Part shown: positions 62,637 to 64,000 of the stretch, in pieces
Position numbering within the stretch: the first letter of the stretch is position 1
Layout: each line of letters starts with the position of its first letter
DNA from: an uncultured Bacteroides sp.
GTDB taxonomy: Bacteria > Bacteroidota > Bacteroidia > Bacteroidales > Bacteroidaceae
Assembly: GCF_902491285.1 (NCBI RefSeq)
Contig: NZ_CABUHK010000015.1
Span: 13,907-77,906, forward strand
Direction of reading: 5' to 3'
Length of the DNA: 64,000 nucleotides
The notes under the pieces: generated by a model
What the model was told of the DNA's origin: nothing
The model's database searches: none
What the model saw: the letters and a program-made list of their open reading frames with translations, nothing else
Made by a program: the position numbers and the translations under genes

Positions 62637-64000
62637 TTATAGTTCACGAATTAACACGCAACTCCACGGAGCCAATTCAGACTTCCAAACAAAAGTGCCT
62701 TCTGAATTCACCTTAATAATCTGTTTATCCGTATTCCAAGCAGCCTGCCTCAAATAATCGATTTCTTTGTAACCGGGCGAATGTGGAGCACCAATTTTCA
62801 AGTAATCATCATACACATTACCATGATCCTTATCCAATATTTCAATTTCAAAAGCAGTGCCCGGTTTTAATCCTTTCAATGCTATATCCACTTTTTTAGA
62901 TGATGCTTGCATGTAATTGTTAAAATTCGCAGCCGAAGGCACGGCTTCTTCGTATTCTGACGGATAATTAAAGGCTACAGCCGATATTTTGCCTGTTCGG
63001 GAAGAACGGCTCACAAACAACGGATCTTTATAATACAGTTTCTCATCGCCTAATTGGTGCAACATACGATAAGCATGAAAAGAAGGTTTCACCAACCCTT
63101 GGAAGTTAATCATTCCAAAACCACCATGAAAAATTTCCTCACCACCGCCTTTTTCTTCAAATACATCCGTGAATGTCCAGTACATCAACGAATTGGCCAT
63201 CCCCAAACAATCTAAGTTGGTTTTCAGAATATAGGCTGCCGGCGGCAGGACATCATGCATACGGTCACGACTATTAGGACTTGTACTCCACTCTGTCAGG
63301 TGAACTTCCGCATTAGGATATTTACTGCTCGCAATCTGCTGACGCAGCCATGTTATATCATCATGCAGGGAATGTACATAGCGAATGGCATCCTTACTAC
63401 GCCCCGTATCCGGATCTAAAGCATAATCTGTGGGATACGGATGAGTTGAAATAAAATCAACCGGCAGATTTTCCTTTTCACAAAAACGAAGAAAATCTTC
63501 AATCCATACACCTTTCCATTGTTTGGTATTTATTATATCCTGTGAATAGAAAACAGACTTTTTATGATCCATTATTTCACCATCATGGCGATTATCTGCT
63601 ATAAAATTACTGGTTGCAGGTCCCCCTACTTTCAGTCTTTTATCTATAGATTTTATAGCCTTAACAGACTCTTTGTACATACGAAAGTAATCACTTTTTG
63701 TCCCGTCAAAAAAACCGGCTTTTGGGTTCAGATTCAGATTCGGCTCGTTCCATACTTCAAAATACCAAGTTAAAACTTCATCGATGCCATATCTGTCAAC
63801 AACATGTTGTGTAAACTCCTTTACCAAATTATGCCATTTATCAAAGTTATTGCGGTCCACAGATACATTATTCTGATACCACATTTGTTGCTTGCTATCT
63901 TTTGCAGCAATGTCTTTCGGGAAAAATGATAATTCTACAAAAGGTTTTACCCCCAAAGCCAGCATACGATCGTAAACTTCATCTATATATTGCCAGTTAT
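62637..64000 (-). CDS. GH39 glycosidase (5' end cut by window edge)
   Basis: About 454 C-terminal residues are visible and the frame is open to base 64000; in-frame residues NWQYIDEVYDR precede the first internal Met. GH39 features are YFEVWNEPNLNLNP, where the Glu in NEP is the acid/base, and VHLTEWSTSP, with the nucleophile Glu. GH39 includes beta-xylosidases, alpha-L-iduronidases and arabinose-active enzymes, so the exact sugar is open. It is on the same strand as the locus and probably belongs to it or to a neighbouring one. Confidence 0.88.
   Translation of the reverse strand, partial: NWQYIDEVYDRMLALGVKPFVELSFFPKDIAAKDSKQQMWYQNNVSVDRNNFDKWHNLVKEFTQHVVDRYGIDEVLTWYFEVWNEPNLNLNPKAGFFDGTKSDYFRMYKESVKAIKSIDKRLKVGGPATSNFIADNRHDGEIMDHKKSVFYSQDIINTKQWKGVWIEDFLRFCEKENLPVDFISTHPYPTDYALDPDTGRSKDAIRYVHSLHDDITWLRQQIASSKYPNAEVHLTEWSTSPNSRDRMHDVLPPAAYILKTNLDCLGMANSLMYWTFTDVFEEKGGGEEIFHGGFGMINFQGLVKPSFHAYRMLHQLGDEKLYYKDPLFVSRSSRTGKISAVAFNYPSEYEEAVPSAANFNNYMQASSKKVDIALKGLKPGTAFEIEILDKDHGNVYDDYLKIGAPHSPGYKEIDYLRQAAWNTDKQIIKVNSEGTFVWKSELAPWSCVLIREL

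Overview
The window reads as a chromosomal segment of a gut Bacteroides (order Bacteroidales). Three things point there: two SusC/SusD outer-membrane nutrient pairs, the Bacteroides-type -7 promoter box TAnnTTTG in front of many genes on both strands, and typical Bacteroides gene families (histone H1-like protein, KamA-like radical SAM protein, C1 peptidase, GH2/GH35/GH95/GH39 enzymes). Species cannot be fixed from the sequence alone.

Layout. 1-13 kb is mostly core and housekeeping: an NAD-dependent epimerase running off the left edge, a membrane lytic transglycosylase, a voltage-gated-type K+ channel, an exported GH2 glycosidase, MgtC-like and DUF2809 membrane proteins, a coupled radical SAM DNA-repair pair, an H1-like small basic protein, an AlbA-type ATP-binding protein, an unknown conserved-looking protein, and a long KamA-like radical SAM protein. 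13-18 kb holds a SusC/SusD pair with no enzymes or regulator beside it. 18-20 kb has a UDG-fold protein, an ArsC/Spx-like protein and a tRNA-Trp, then about 890 bp without a gene. That stretch carries a striking repeat structure: 52-bp imperfect inverted arms flanking twelve 21-22 bp degenerate tandem units. 20-24 kb is a divergent module: a vWA protein on one side, and on the other an ECF-type sigma factor overlapping a membrane protein that joins an anti-sigma-like cytoplasmic head to a periplasmic TonB C-terminal domain.

24-43 kb is again mostly metabolic and housekeeping. It has a minus-strand run queD-queE-lutA-lutB-lutC-pyridoxamine kinase, DUF454, a nucleosidase, a coiled-coil protein followed by zapA, rny, cutC, and a Na+-pump decarboxylase beta subunit with an apparent one-base frameshift. 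Then come a transglutaminase-like lipoprotein, a 45-residue protein, a C1 peptidase, a heparinase II/III-like enzyme with an exported partner, and dinB.

43-64 kb is an A+T-rich polysaccharide utilisation locus on the minus strand. In transcription order it holds a membrane-spanning AraC-type regulator, an ECF sigma factor with no visible anti-sigma, SusC, SusD, a surface glycan-binding lipoprotein ending in a polysaccharide-lyase-like fold, a heparinase II/III-like lyase, a GH35 beta-galactosidase-type enzyme and a GH95 enzyme. A GH39 enzyme runs off the right edge. The enzyme set suggests a uronic-acid-containing glycan decorated with galactose and fucose (or L-galactose); this is inference. 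The regulator is unusual because its beta-propeller sensor is joined through one membrane helix straight to an AraC DNA-binding domain, with no kinase or receiver domains. The 660-bp gap upstream of it carries direct repeats and a perfect 27-bp stem palindrome.
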